A stretch of DNA of 64,000 bases from CAVYEM01 sp963767635 (lineage in GTDB: Bacteria > Vulcanimicrobiota > Vulcanimicrobiia > Vulcanimicrobiales > Vulcanimicrobiaceae): the NCBI GenBank assembly GCA_963767635.1, contig CAVYEM010000001.1:1550001-1614000 (forward strand), given 5' to 3'. Each line of letters begins with the position of its first letter. Position 1 is the stretch's first letter. A program made the translations under genes and the position numbers. The notes below the pieces were generated by a model. That model had not been told where the DNA came from, made no database searches, and saw only the letters and a list, made by a program, of their open reading frames with translations. Shown piece after piece: positions 23,704 through 32,123 of this stretch.

Positions 23704-24795
23704 TTACGCAGCCGGCGTGTCTCCCGACAGCAAGCGCGCGCGCTCGTCTTTGAGCAGTTCTTCGACGATGTTGTTCATGTCGCCGTCCATTACGCCGCGG
23801 ATGTTTCCGAAGCTCTGGTTCACGCGATGGTCGGTGATGCGATCCTGCGGAAAGTTGTACGTGCGGATTCGTTCGGAGCGATCGCCGGTGCCGACCTGGC
23901 TGCGGCGCATGCTGCCCATGGCTTCTTCCGCTTCGCGTCGCTTGCGGTCGTAGAGCATCGCGCGCAGCATCTCCATGGCTTTGGCGCGGTTTTGAATTTG
24001 CGAACGCTCCTGCTGCGAGGCCACGACGATCCCGCTGGGCACGTGGGTGATGCGAATCGCGGACTCGGTCTTGTTGACGTACTGGCCGCCGGCACCGCTC
24101 GATTTGTACGTATCGATCTGCAGGTCGCTTGGGCTGATCTCGACGTCGCCCTCGTCGTCGACTTGCGGCAGCACCGCAACGGTTGCAGCACTGGTGTGCA
24201 CGCGGCCTTGCGATTCGGTCAGCGGCACGCGCTGCACGCGGTGCACGCCGGCTTCGTGCTTGAAATGGCGAAACGGCGCGTGATCTTTGAGCGAAAACAC
24301 AATCTCTTTGTAGCCGCCTGAATCACTCTCGCTGGCGGAAACCAGTTCGACCTTCATGCGCAGGGACTCGGCGTAGCGCATGTACATGCGCGCCAAATCG
24401 CCGGCGAAAATCGCCGCTTCGTCGCCGCCTGTGCCCGCGCGAATCTCGATGAACACGTTCTTCTCGTCGTCGGGGTCTTTGGGGACCATCAGCGACTGCA
24501 GCCGCTCTTCGAGCGCTCGGCGCCGCTCGCGCAGCGTTTGCGCCTCCTCTTGCGCGAGCTCGCGTAGTTCCGGATCGGTGCGGTCGTTGAGCAGCGCTTC
24601 GTTGGCAGCAATCTCGTCCAACGTCTTGCGGTACCGGCGATACGCCGCGGCAGTTTCCTCGATGGCGGCGCGTTCTTTGAGCAGCGCGGTATAGCGGGCT
24701 TGATTGAAATCGCCCACGGGGTGCGCCAGTTCGGCCTCGATTTCATCGAAGCGATTGGCGATCGTCTCCAGCCGGTCGTAAAATGTCGCGCTCAT
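23704..24795 (-). CDS. prfA: Peptide chain release factor 1
   Basis: RF1 ends translation at UAA and UAG. The 363-residue protein has the coiled-coil domain 1, the PCRF domain (FIEIRAGTGGDEAAIFAGDLARMY), the stop-recognition region (VPLTESQGRVHTSAATVAVL) and the catalytic GAGGQYVNKTESAIR. The P-x-T tripeptide is PLT instead of the common PAT. The ATG at 24795 is chosen; a GTG or ATG a few codons upstream is possible. It is followed by prmC. Confidence 0.95.
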   Translation of the reverse strand: MSATFYDRLETIANRFDEIEAELAHPVGDFNQARYTALLKERAAIEETAAAYRRYRKTLDEIAANEALLNDRTDPELRELAQEEAQTLRERRRALEERLQSLMVPKDPDDEKNVFIEIRAGTGGDEAAIFAGDLARMYMRYAESLRMKVELVSASESDSGGYKEIVFSLKDHAPFRHFKHEAGVHRVQRVPLTESQGRVHTSAATVAVLPQVDDEGDVEISPSDLQIDTYKSSGAGGQYVNKTESAIRITHVPSGIVVASQQERSQIQNRAKAMEMLRAMLYDRKRREAEEAMGSMRRSQVGTGDRSERIRTYNFPQDRITDHRVNQSFGNIRGVMDGDMNNIVEELLKDERARLLSGDTPAA

Positions 24796-24805
24796 CGATA
24801 CACGC

Positions 24806-24832
24806 AAAAGCGAGCCCCAAGGGAGCTCGCTT
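24806..24832 (-). terminator. Terminator after rpmE
   Basis: On the minus strand AGCGAGCTCC, a short loop and GGGGCTCGCT form a hairpin of about ten pairs followed by TTT. It lies 18 nt past the rpmE stop and 10 nt before prfA, so it likely limits read-through. Confidence 0.65.
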
Positions 24833-24849
24833 CTCGCTGCACTTTCTGC

Positions 24850-25116
24850 TTACGCTTGCGCTTTGGCGGCGTCGCGCTTGGCTTTGCGAACGGCGGCTTC
24901 TTCCTGTTTCTTTTTGGCGATCTCTTCACGCTGGCGGAATTTGTCGACGCGCCCGGCGGTGTCGACGAACTTCTGTTGTCCGGTGAAGAGCGGGTGACAC
25001 GCCGAACAGATCTCGACCGCGATCTCGGGCATGGTGGACCCGGTCGTAAACGTACTGCCGCACGCGCAGTGTACGCGGGCCTGGGGGTACCATTTGGGAT
25101 GAATCTTCTCTTTCAC
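24850..25116 (-). CDS. rpmE: 50S ribosomal protein bL31
   Basis: An 88-residue zinc-type bL31. The start KEKIHPKWYPQARVHCACG, the C-x-C, then CSACHPLFTGQQKFVDTAGRVDKF contain the four zinc ligands. The C-terminal Lys/Ala-rich helix is longer than in the shortest members. The GTG start is only 9 nt downstream of TATAAT, so the transcript may be leaderless or nearly so. Confidence 0.96.
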   Translation of the reverse strand: MKEKIHPKWYPQARVHCACGSTFTTGSTMPEIAVEICSACHPLFTGQQKFVDTAGRVDKFRQREEIAKKKQEEAAVRKAKRDAAKAQA

Positions 25117-25125
25117 AGCCCCACC

Positions 25126-25134
25126 ATTATAGCA
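25126..25134 (-). promoter_or_regulatory. Extended -10 of rpmE
   Basis: A perfect TGCTATAAT on the minus strand ending 9 nt before the rpmE GTG. No -35 match is present at 16-18 nt. The start point would be within a few nucleotides of the start codon. Confidence 0.55.
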
Positions 25135-25145
25135 ACGGCCGCAAG

Positions 25146-25178
25146 TGGGAGCCGTTGAGCCGGCCCCCTACTTGCCAG
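25146..25178 (-). terminator. Hairpin after the S53 peptidase gene
   Basis: CAAGT-A-GGGGGCCG pairs with CGGCTCCC-ACTTG around a small loop, giving a stable hairpin just past the S53 stop on the minus strand. There is no U-tract, so it may be a Rho-independent terminator without tail or an mRNA-protecting stem. Confidence 0.4.
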
Positions 25179-25182
25179 ACGC

Positions 25183-27354
25183 TTACGGAACGCTTTGTCC
25201 GGTCACCGCCTGAATGAGGTGGCCCGCAAAGGGCACGCCGACGCCGGTCGCCAGATCATAGCCCGTCGCGGCTTTTTCGCCCGGAACCGGCGTAGCGGTT
25301 CCGCCTGCGGGGTTGTTGACCGAACTTTGGCCGTACAGCACGTCGTAAAACACTTGCGCGTACGGCAGATGCGGCACGAAACCGCTTACCTGGGAAGACG
25401 GAACGAGGTTGGCGCCCTTGTAGATGCTGTAGAAGTACGGCGCCGCATTGCCGAGGCGGTAGCCTTTCGGCCCGCCGGTGTTGCAGGCCGAGAGCTTGCA
25501 CGCTTGCAGCACCAGGGCCCACATCGCGGCCAGTTGCGGCGTCGCGACGCTCGTGCCGCCGACTTCGCCGGGACCGCCGCCGGTGAAGCCGCTGTTCATG
25601 TAAAAGGTGACGCCGGCGAGCGGATCGGCCAGCAGCGAGGCATCGGGCTGCTCGCGCATCGTTGCACCGATTGCGCTTTGCTGCCAGCTGGGCGCGGAGA
25701 AGATCGTCGAGATGCCGCCTCCCGAACCGGAACTGAGCGAACCCGGCTGCCCGTATCCGCCGTTCGTCGTTCCCCACGCGGTGATGTTGCCGCTGAGCTG
25801 TCCGAACTCGTTGATGGGCGCGTTCACGCCGCCGACCGAAGTGACGTTCTTGTCACCAGAAGGGTACCCGACACACACTTTGGCTTCGTAGCTGCCGGAC
25901 GACGAGAGGCATTCGGCGGAGCCTGAATCGCCCGATGCTACGAAGACCGCAACACCCTCCGCCGCCAGCGCGGCGAATTCTTCGGGCTGATAGCCGATGC
26001 CGTTTTGATTGAAGCCTGAATCGACGCTCTGGGGTTCGCCGCCGCCGTAGCTGATGGAAACGACGTCGGCTTTGTCGTCCGCGATGGCCTGCTGAATCTC
26101 AGGGTCGGCTTCGACGATCCCGATTTCCGGTGCCGCATAATTTCCGTTCGGAGCGGGCGTCGCCGGCGGCTTGGGGGTTGCGGCGCACGCATTCGGATAA
26201 AAGACGTAGCAGTCGCTGGCGTTGTACGCGAGATAAAAGTCCACCGTAGCGCCCGGCGCGAGCGAGGCTGATTGCTGCACGTCGAGCTGCGCTTCGCCGT
26301 CTTCCGGATTGCACGACGGGAGCGATCCGATGCAGATGGGATTGGGACCAGTAACGGGCGGCGGCGTCTGAAACGATCCCGAATACGGAAACATCGACGA
26401 GGGCGATTGGCCCGGATTCGGAGCGGGCGTACCCCGCGGATTGGGCGTTGCGGGCGCGGCCGTCGGAATGCCGGATGCGACCAAACCCGCATCCACGCCG
26501 CTCGGCGTAACGTCGACCTCGCAAACCGTCGCCACGCGCACGTGATTGTACAATGCGCTAAGCGCCGCCAAATCTTTGTCGGCGCACAAATTGCTGCGGC
26601 TCACGTTGATTGGCCCCGTGCCGATGATGCCGACCGTGATGCCGCTGCCGTCGTAGCCTCTGGAGTACGCGCCGGTGTAATCGAAGGCGTTGCGCACCTG
26701 CTGCGGCGAGTACCCCAGATCGTTGCCAGCGTTGGCGCGCGGCGGCACTTGAATCAGATACCGGTGCATCCGGTTCAACGAAACCAAATTCGAGACCGCC
26801 GCGACGGGAATGACGCGGGAGAAGTGCGGCGCGCTCATCGGCGCCGTGAAGTGAAAACCGTCTTTCTCATACACGCCGAACGTGGTTCCAAACGCGCGTT
26901 CCATCGCCGCTTGCGAACCCGCAACGGAAAGGGAGAGACGCTGCGGCCAGCCCGCAACACTGAGCCCTTGCGAAACGAAATAGTCGGCCGCGGATTGGTA
27001 ATCTTTCAGCCGCGCGCCGAACTCGTTGCCGATCTGCGCCGGCGTCAAATAATGGCGATACAGTGCCGAATGCGGGTCGCTCACCTGCTGCGCGTACTGC
27101 GCCAAACCGGCTCCATTTTGCTGCTTGAGCACGACGTTCACTTGCAGATGATCCGTACTGGCGGGTCCCACGAGCATCGCGCCCTGCAATTGATCCTTGC
27201 CCCAGTCGAAGTTCGCCAGCGCGGGCGAACCGGTGTACGGCGTTAGCGTGTTGCCGGTAGGCGCGACGCCGGTGCCGGCTCCGCGCCCGCCGCCGCAGGC
27301 TGCGGTTAAGAGTATGGCGATCGCTGCGCCGATTGCGGTCAAACGCTGCTTCAT
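25183..27354 (-). CDS. S53 (sedolisin/kumamolisin) peptidase lipoprotein
   Basis: A 723-residue acid-type serine-carboxyl peptidase. Residues 1-20 are a lipoprotein signal with lipobox LTAAC, then a Gly-rich linker. A pro-domain spans about residues 45-200 (HYLTPAQIGNEFG is its hallmark). The catalytic Glu354 and Asp358 lie in GEAQLDVQ, the oxyanion Asp near the VFVASGDSGS segment, and the nucleophile Ser602 in GGTSVATPQ. Two Pro-rich inserts sit before the catalytic Glu. The ATG overlaps the upstream lipoprotein gene (ATGA). It is expected on the cell surface or outer membrane and to be active at low pH. Confidence 0.92.
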   Translation of the reverse strand: MKQRLTAIGAAIAILLTAACGGGRGAGTGVAPTGNTLTPYTGSPALANFDWGKDQLQGAMLVGPASTDHLQVNVVLKQQNGAGLAQYAQQVSDPHSALYRHYLTPAQIGNEFGARLKDYQSAADYFVSQGLSVAGWPQRLSLSVAGSQAAMERAFGTTFGVYEKDGFHFTAPMSAPHFSRVIPVAAVSNLVSLNRMHRYLIQVPPRANAGNDLGYSPQQVRNAFDYTGAYSRGYDGSGITVGIIGTGPINVSRSNLCADKDLAALSALYNHVRVATVCEVDVTPSGVDAGLVASGIPTAAPATPNPRGTPAPNPGQSPSSMFPYSGSFQTPPPVTGPNPICIGSLPSCNPEDGEAQLDVQQSASLAPGATVDFYLAYNASDCYVFYPNACAATPKPPATPAPNGNYAAPEIGIVEADPEIQQAIADDKADVVSISYGGGEPQSVDSGFNQNGIGYQPEEFAALAAEGVAVFVASGDSGSAECLSSSGSYEAKVCVGYPSGDKNVTSVGGVNAPINEFGQLSGNITAWGTTNGGYGQPGSLSSGSGGGISTIFSAPSWQQSAIGATMREQPDASLLADPLAGVTFYMNSGFTGGGPGEVGGTSVATPQLAAMWALVLQACKLSACNTGGPKGYRLGNAAPYFYSIYKGANLVPSSQVSGFVPHLPYAQVFYDVLYGQSSVNNPAGGTATPVPGEKAATGYDLATGVGVPFAGHLIQAVTGQSVP

Positions 27355-28733
27355 CGCACGGTTCCCTTCTTGGTGAATTGCTTGGCGAACGCGTGCAGCG
27401 CTTCAATGCGCCGCGCCCGCTCGACGGCGCGCGTCTGTTCGATGGCGGAGATGCGTCCCGCCACGGCGAGCGGGGAAACGGCCCCGGCGCTTTGGCGACG
27501 GCGTAGTGCGGGATACGGCGAGACCGGCGCGGTCATGCCCAAGTACTCGACGATGTGATCGACGGAGTTAGGTTTGCCGTTCTGCGACTGATAGTCGATC
27601 TTCGTGATGTCGCTTTGATAATCGTAATAGGAATTCAGCGTGTCGTCGATCTTCACGCACGCGGCGCCGAAGCCCGGAACGACGTACGAGGTCGTCAGAC
27701 GCGCTTCCGTGTATCCGAGCACCGGATCAAGTACGGTCGATGTCTCGACGATCTGATTGCCGCTCGTGCCGATCGCGCCGTTCACGGCGCACTTGGGATC
27801 GAACGGTTGCGAACCGTTGTCGATAAACGTATCGCTCGCGTACGATTTGGGAACGGTGAACCACGCCGGAAAGGTCCGAGTTTTGGGCGGCTGCGTGCCG
27901 ATAGTCAGGGTGATGTTGCCGGCGGCGGGAGGTGCGTAGGTGAACGTCGTGCCGGCGAACGCGTAGACGCCGCCGCCGTCGAGTGGTTTGCCGTTCGCCG
28001 CACCATCCACGACGATCTTGGCGGTGCTGCCGTCCACGAACGTTTCCGTGTCGGTATACGAACCGTCCGCCGCTACCGCGCGCGCGATCCTCGTTCCATC
28101 CGCCAGCGTTTCGTTCACGGTGCCGGCCGGATCGTTCGGCCCCCACGTTTGACCCGCGCTCTCGGGCAACGTGTCGAGCACTTGCGGATTCGTGTAGCTC
28201 GTGGCGATCGTGTCGCCAATCGAATCCTTCGACGTCGTTGAATACAGCAAGAACTGCGTCGAAGTGTTTTTGACGATCTGATCCGTGGTCGACACTGTCG
28301 TTTGCGTCGGGAAGGCGTCGGTTTCGGTGCTCTTGGAATCCGTTGCGCCGGACGGCGAACCTGCCGCCGAATCCGATACCGAAATGGCAATTGCGGCGCT
28401 GGTCGACGCGGTCGGTTGCGGACATGGCGCGCTTTGCGCGTACGTCCTGCTCAGCGTGCCGCTGTACGCGAACGTATCGCCGGAAGCCACCGGGTGCGGA
28501 GGCACGGCCCGCACCGCCGTCGGACGGCGTGATGGGGAGAGCGCGAAAGACGGTTGACCGACGCACCCGTACGGATTTGCCGTGGGCGTGGGCGTCGGCG
28601 TAGGCGTTGCGGGGATCGGGGTAGGAGTGGAAGGCGTTATTCCGCCACCGCCGCCTCCGCCTCCGCCACCGCACGCCGCAAGGACGGCCGATCCAAAGAT
28701 CGCCGCGCCCATTGCAAAAAGACGGGTTTTCAA
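27351..28733 (-). CDS. Hypothetical lipoprotein with poly-Gly linker
   Basis: A 460-residue exported lipoprotein. The signal ends in the lipobox VLAAC, followed by a run of ten glycines and a Pro/Thr-rich spacer, then about 350 residues of beta-rich sequence with no recognised domain. The start is TTG at 28733, with a GAGGAG site six nt upstream; a further in-frame start at 28802 is less likely. It is coupled to the S53 peptidase by a 4-nt overlap, so it may be its partner, inhibitor or substrate-binding protein. Unknown function. Confidence 0.65.
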   Translation of the reverse strand: MKTRLFAMGAAIFGSAVLAACGGGGGGGGGGITPSTPTPIPATPTPTPTPTANPYGCVGQPSFALSPSRRPTAVRAVPPHPVASGDTFAYSGTLSRTYAQSAPCPQPTASTSAAIAISVSDSAAGSPSGATDSKSTETDAFPTQTTVSTTDQIVKNTSTQFLLYSTTSKDSIGDTIATSYTNPQVLDTLPESAGQTWGPNDPAGTVNETLADGTRIARAVAADGSYTDTETFVDGSTAKIVVDGAANGKPLDGGGVYAFAGTTFTYAPPAAGNITLTIGTQPPKTRTFPAWFTVPKSYASDTFIDNGSQPFDPKCAVNGAIGTSGNQIVETSTVLDPVLGYTEARLTTSYVVPGFGAACVKIDDTLNSYYDYQSDITKIDYQSQNGKPNSVDHIVEYLGMTAPVSPYPALRRRQSAGAVSPLAVAGRISAIEQTRAVERARRIEALHAFAKQFTKKGTVR

Positions 28734-28907
28734 GAGCGACTCCTCGAGCAAGTATCCGAGAGTGAAGTTTGCCGTTCTTCGAAAAGGTAGGACAAAAGTC
28801 ATGCAGTGGAGGTTGATTCGTTTTTTGTGTTTTCGTCAAGCCGGCGCTCGTGCCGCCCTGCAAAGCGAGCATCGGAACCAACGCCTCACACGGTACGTTG
28901 AGCTGAC

Positions 28908-29462
28908 ATGAAGGGCTTTGGCGCAGTGCTGGTCTTCGCTATTGCAGCGAGCGCGGCATCGGCCGGCTATGCCGCAGCTTCGCGTGACGGAGCGGTGATC
29001 CATAACACCGGATCGACCAATTTCGCGGGCTACACGATTAAAGTGTGGTCCGACGGATCGGCTACGACCGTGCCGACGAACCGTTCTGGAACTGCCACCG
29101 AACAGCCCCAGACGGGGCACGTGCCGCTGGGTCTCGCGCGGAAGTTCTTCGACGATTTGAAGACAGCCAAAGCCAGCGGACGCGTCATCGGCCGGACGTG
29201 CATGAAGAGCGCTTCCTTCGGTACCGCGATGGTCGTACAGTATCACGGCTGGACGTCGCCGGATTTGGAGTGTCCCGGTGACGGGTTCGTCGTCGCGCTG
29301 GCGGCGGAGGCGCACAAGATCGCCGCAGCCCTGAACGTGCGCAACACGATGCGAGCGCCGGTTCGGCGTCCGCTTCTGCCGAACGAGCCGCGCCGGGTTC
29401 CGCAGACGCCGCCGCCCAGCCAAACGAGCCCTTCGCCGGAATCTTCCAGCGGAACGCCGTAA
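28908..29462 (+). CDS. Secreted hypothetical protein
   Basis: A 184-residue protein with a clear signal peptide (GAVLVFAIAASAASAGYAA) and a small globular domain holding two cysteines that could form a disulfide. The C-terminus is Pro/Ser-rich. No known family is apparent. It is divergent from the lipoprotein gene and the 174 nt between them must hold both promoters, though no strong box is seen. The following secreted gene starts 31 nt downstream. Confidence 0.6.
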   Translation: MKGFGAVLVFAIAASAASAGYAAASRDGAVIHNTGSTNFAGYTIKVWSDGSATTVPTNRSGTATEQPQTGHVPLGLARKFFDDLKTAKASGRVIGRTCMKSASFGTAMVVQYHGWTSPDLECPGDGFVVALAAEAHKIAAALNVRNTMRAPVRRPLLPNEPRRVPQTPPPSQTSPSPESSSGTP

Positions 29463-29493
29463 CGTCACTCGTTCCAATAAGGAGTACCCGCCC

Positions 29494-30033
29494 GTGAAGC
29501 GCTTCTGGTTTCCCCTGATCGTTGCGGCGTTGATGGCCGCGCCGGCGTACGGCCAAACCTTGCCGGCGCCAAGCGCATCACCCAGCGTTTCCCCCGCGCC
29601 CAGCGCACCACCCTCGCCGCCGGCGCGTCCGCGCGGCAAAGCGACGCCCGCGCCGCCTAAAGACGTCGACGAGAATCGCGCCGGCATCTCCGGAGTATGG
29701 GAAGTGGCGATTCAACGCGATAACGGCGTGGTCTACACGCACTTCAAACTTGCGCAAAGCGGGAGCGTCCTCACGGGTCAATATTTGGACCAGGACGGTA
29801 AAAAATATCCGCTCGCCGGCAGCGTCGACGGTAAAACGGTGCGCGTAGTGGTGTCGTTGCCCAACGGCGCGGCGATGATTTTCAACGGTTCCCAGGACGG
29901 CGGCACCGATATGGTCGGCACGTTGGATACGACCAGGGATTTAGTGGGTTTTACGGCGGCATACCGGCCCAAATACAAGTGGATCGATAATTTGACGCCT
30001 GGAACCGGCGCGGGGACGCCCGGCATCCCGTAG
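29494..30033 (+). CDS. Secreted hypothetical protein
   Basis: A 179-residue protein with a signal peptide (WFPLIVAALMAAPAYGQ) and a Ser/Pro-rich linker up to about residue 55. The rest is a small lipocalin-like beta-barrel by pattern: GVWEVAIQRDNG, THFKLAQSGSVLTGQYLDQDG, KKYPLAGSVDGKTVRVVVSL. Similar patterns occur in secreted proteins of unknown role. It ends 29 nt from a convergent regulator gene. A GAGTACCCG segment precedes the GTG/ATG start, with AAGGAG 9-15 nt upstream. Confidence 0.6.
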   Translation: MKRFWFPLIVAALMAAPAYGQTLPAPSASPSVSPAPSAPPSPPARPRGKATPAPPKDVDENRAGISGVWEVAIQRDNGVVYTHFKLAQSGSVLTGQYLDQDGKKYPLAGSVDGKTVRVVVSLPNGAAMIFNGSQDGGTDMVGTLDTTRDLVGFTAAYRPKYKWIDNLTPGTGAGTPGIP

Positions 30034-30062
30034 CACAAGACCGCTTAACGGACTAACAGTTC

Positions 30063-30851
30063 CTACGCTACGCCATCGCGGCGAAATGTCGCTTGCAGCT
30101 CCGGCGAACCGGAACGCGGCCCGACTTTGCGCTTGGTGTATCCCATGACGCTTTCCCAGTCGCGTTCGATGTCTTCATAGCACTGGCACGTGGCGGATTC
30201 CAGACCCGCCCGGCTGCGAATATTGATGTGTCCGCGCGAATACGAGATAAATCCCGCTTCCTGCAACGTCGACGCCGCCAATGTGACGCTGCCGCGTCGA
30301 ACGCCCAGCATCTGACTCAAGAATTCTTGCGTCAACAGCAACAGATCGGTATCCACGCGATCGTGCGCCATCAAAAGCCAGCGCGCGCAGCGCTCGTTCG
30401 TCGGGTGCAGGTTATTGCAGGCGGAGAGCTGCGCGGTTGTCGTGATCGTGGCTTGCGCATAGCGCAAGGCCAGAGCTTTCAATTCGGGCTCGCGTTCAAC
30501 GGCCGCGCTGAAGTCTTTGGCTGCAATACAGTGCGCGCCGTTGGGAACTTGCACGACGGTGCGCTGCTGCGATAGCGACGTGCCGAGCACGATCGACAAG
30601 CCGCTCATCCCTTCACGTCCGATGATCCCGACTTCGGCCGTGTCGCCGTCGGACATCTCCAAAACGACCGAAAGAATGCTGTTGGCCGGAAAGAACACTT
30701 TGTCCATCACCTCGTCACGTTCGTAAATGATGGTGCCGCTCTTGATCTCCACTCGCCAAAGCGAAGGCCGCAGCGTCTCCATGGCACTGGCCGGAAGGTG
30801 ATCCAAGAATAGGTTGCCTGTGGCCTGAGCGGCCGAGGGAGGGTTGTGCAC
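30063..30851 (-). CDS. Crp/Fnr-family transcriptional regulator
   Basis: A 262-residue regulator with an N-terminal cyclic-nucleotide-binding beta-roll (LWRVEIKSGTIIYERDEVMDKVFFPANSILSVV and GDTAEVGIIGREGMSGLSIVLG) and a C-terminal winged helix (LTQEFLSQMLGVRRGSVTLAASTLQEAGFISYSRG). The cAMP-binding R-x-A-S motif is missing and the sequence resembles the Crp-like subgroup of Chloroflexi and alpha-proteobacteria with an extended C-terminus. The GTG at 30851 follows GAAGAGG. It is divergent from an anti-sigma-type ATPase gene. Confidence 0.88.
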   Translation of the reverse strand: MHNPPSAAQATGNLFLDHLPASAMETLRPSLWRVEIKSGTIIYERDEVMDKVFFPANSILSVVLEMSDGDTAEVGIIGREGMSGLSIVLGTSLSQQRTVVQVPNGAHCIAAKDFSAAVEREPELKALALRYAQATITTTAQLSACNNLHPTNERCARWLLMAHDRVDTDLLLLTQEFLSQMLGVRRGSVTLAASTLQEAGFISYSRGHINIRSRAGLESATCQCYEDIERDWESVMGYTKRKVGPRSGSPELQATFRRDGVA

Positions 30852-31143
30852 CGAGATGGCCTCTTCGCCGGGTTCATAGCAATCGGCGTTATTGAGCGTT
30901 TCTCGGTAAGGGCCAAGCCGGCGACTATGAGCGACCGGTGACCGCGCATGCGCTCCGCGGGTGCGTCGAGTACGGCTTTCTTCGACAAGCCTGGGCATGC
31001 ACCCCCAGCGGGCTTCTTCAGGCGCTCGAATGCATGTGTACGAAAGGGAACATATGGGCACAATGGCGCTGGCGCGGCCAGACCGGTCCGGTCCTGGAGG
31101 TACGCCGCCTTCTACGCCGTCAACCGGAACTAACAGGGGTCCT

Positions 31144-31608
31144 ATGGAGTGGCAGTTTCACGCGGACGATGCATGCACGGCTCTCTCGGCTCGGCGGGCG
31201 TTCATGCGCTTTTTGCGCAGGTCGTGCGCCGGCCAGTCCGACTTCGAAGCGGCCGAAGTGGTCTTCGGTGAACTGATCGCAAACGCCATTCGCCACGCGC
31301 CCGGCCCCATCGACATTACGGTCCACTCCGACGCACAAGGGGTCGTGCATCTCGACGTACTTGACACGGGTCCGGGCTTTACGCTGGCGCCCTCGCTGCC
31401 GCCGTGCAGGAGTGAATCGGGCCGCGGCCTGTACATCGCGTCCCGTCTTTGTCCGCACGTGTCCGCAACGTGCGCCGCGCGCGGAAGCACCGTGAGCGTC
31501 GTGCTCCCGGTCACCGCCGAGCGCAGCGGTCTGCACCTAGTAGAACGCGTGAGCGGCGACGCTGACGCCGGCGCAATGCAGCGCCTGGAATGGGTGGAAG
31601 GGGCTTAA
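31144..31608 (+). CDS. Anti-sigma-factor-type ATP-binding protein
   Basis: A protein of about 154 residues with a GHKL ATPase fold like RsbW/SpoIIAB. The N-box is FGELIANAIRHAPG, the G1 box is DTGPGF, and the G2 box is ESGRGLYIAS. Such kinases bind and phosphorylate anti-sigma antagonists. No partner (STAS protein or sigma factor) is next to it. The ATG at 31144 is used, with AGGGG four nt upstream; an ATG at 31054 would add 30 residues. It converges with leuD. Confidence 0.82.
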   Translation: MEWQFHADDACTALSARRAFMRFLRRSCAGQSDFEAAEVVFGELIANAIRHAPGPIDITVHSDAQGVVHLDVLDTGPGFTLAPSLPPCRSESGRGLYIASRLCPHVSATCAARGSTVSVVLPVTAERSGLHLVERVSGDADAGAMQRLEWVEGA

Positions 31609-31613
31609 CAGGC

Positions 31614-32123
31614 CTACGAACCGCGCTCCGCAAGGCGGCGCTCGACGTACGGCTGAAGGCCGCCCGCTTCGATCAGCTTCTGCATGAACTCCGGAAAGGC
31701 CGCGGCGGTATACGTCGTACCTTTGGTGAGATTGCGAATGACGCCGGTGGCCGGTTCTAATTCTATTTCGTCTCCGGCGTCGATCCCGTCGACCGCTTGC
31801 GGCGATTCAAAGATCGGCAGACCGATGTTGAGCGCGTTGCGGTAGAAAATGCGCGCGAACGTCTTGGCGATCACTGCCGAGGTTCCGGAGCCTTTGATGG
31901 CGATGGGCGCGACCTCACGGCTGGAGCCGCAGCCGAAATTCGTATCGGCCACGACGACGTCGCCGGGCTGCATTTTAGCGGTATAGTCGGGGTCGATTCC
32001 TTCGAGCGCGTGTTTGCCGAGTTCGGCGGGATCGATGAGGTTGCAGTACTTGCCCGGGATGATGACGTCGGTGTCGACGTTTTTGCCGTATTTGTGCGCG
32101 CGGCCGCGCAGCGTTCGCGCCAT
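31614..32123 (-). CDS. leuD: 3-isopropylmalate dehydratase small subunit
   Basis: A 169-residue small subunit that forms the swivel domain of the isopropylmalate isomerase in leucine synthesis. KYGKNVDTDVIIPGKYC, FGCGSSREVAPIAIKGSGT and AKTFARIFYRNALNIGLP are family hallmarks. The ATG at 32123 overlaps the leuC stop. The short length and sequence fit the archaeal/HACN-like subfamily, so a homoaconitase role cannot be excluded. Confidence 0.93.
   Translation of the reverse strand: MARTLRGRAHKYGKNVDTDVIIPGKYCNLIDPAELGKHALEGIDPDYTAKMQPGDVVVADTNFGCGSSREVAPIAIKGSGTSAVIAKTFARIFYRNALNIGLPIFESPQAVDGIDAGDEIELEPATGVIRNLTKGTTYTAAAFPEFMQKLIEAGGLQPYVERRLAERGS

Noticed and set aside
26272..27246. Plus-strand open frame opposite the S53 peptidase
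   Set aside because: Antisense, Arg-rich, without ribosome-binding site or similarity to known families.
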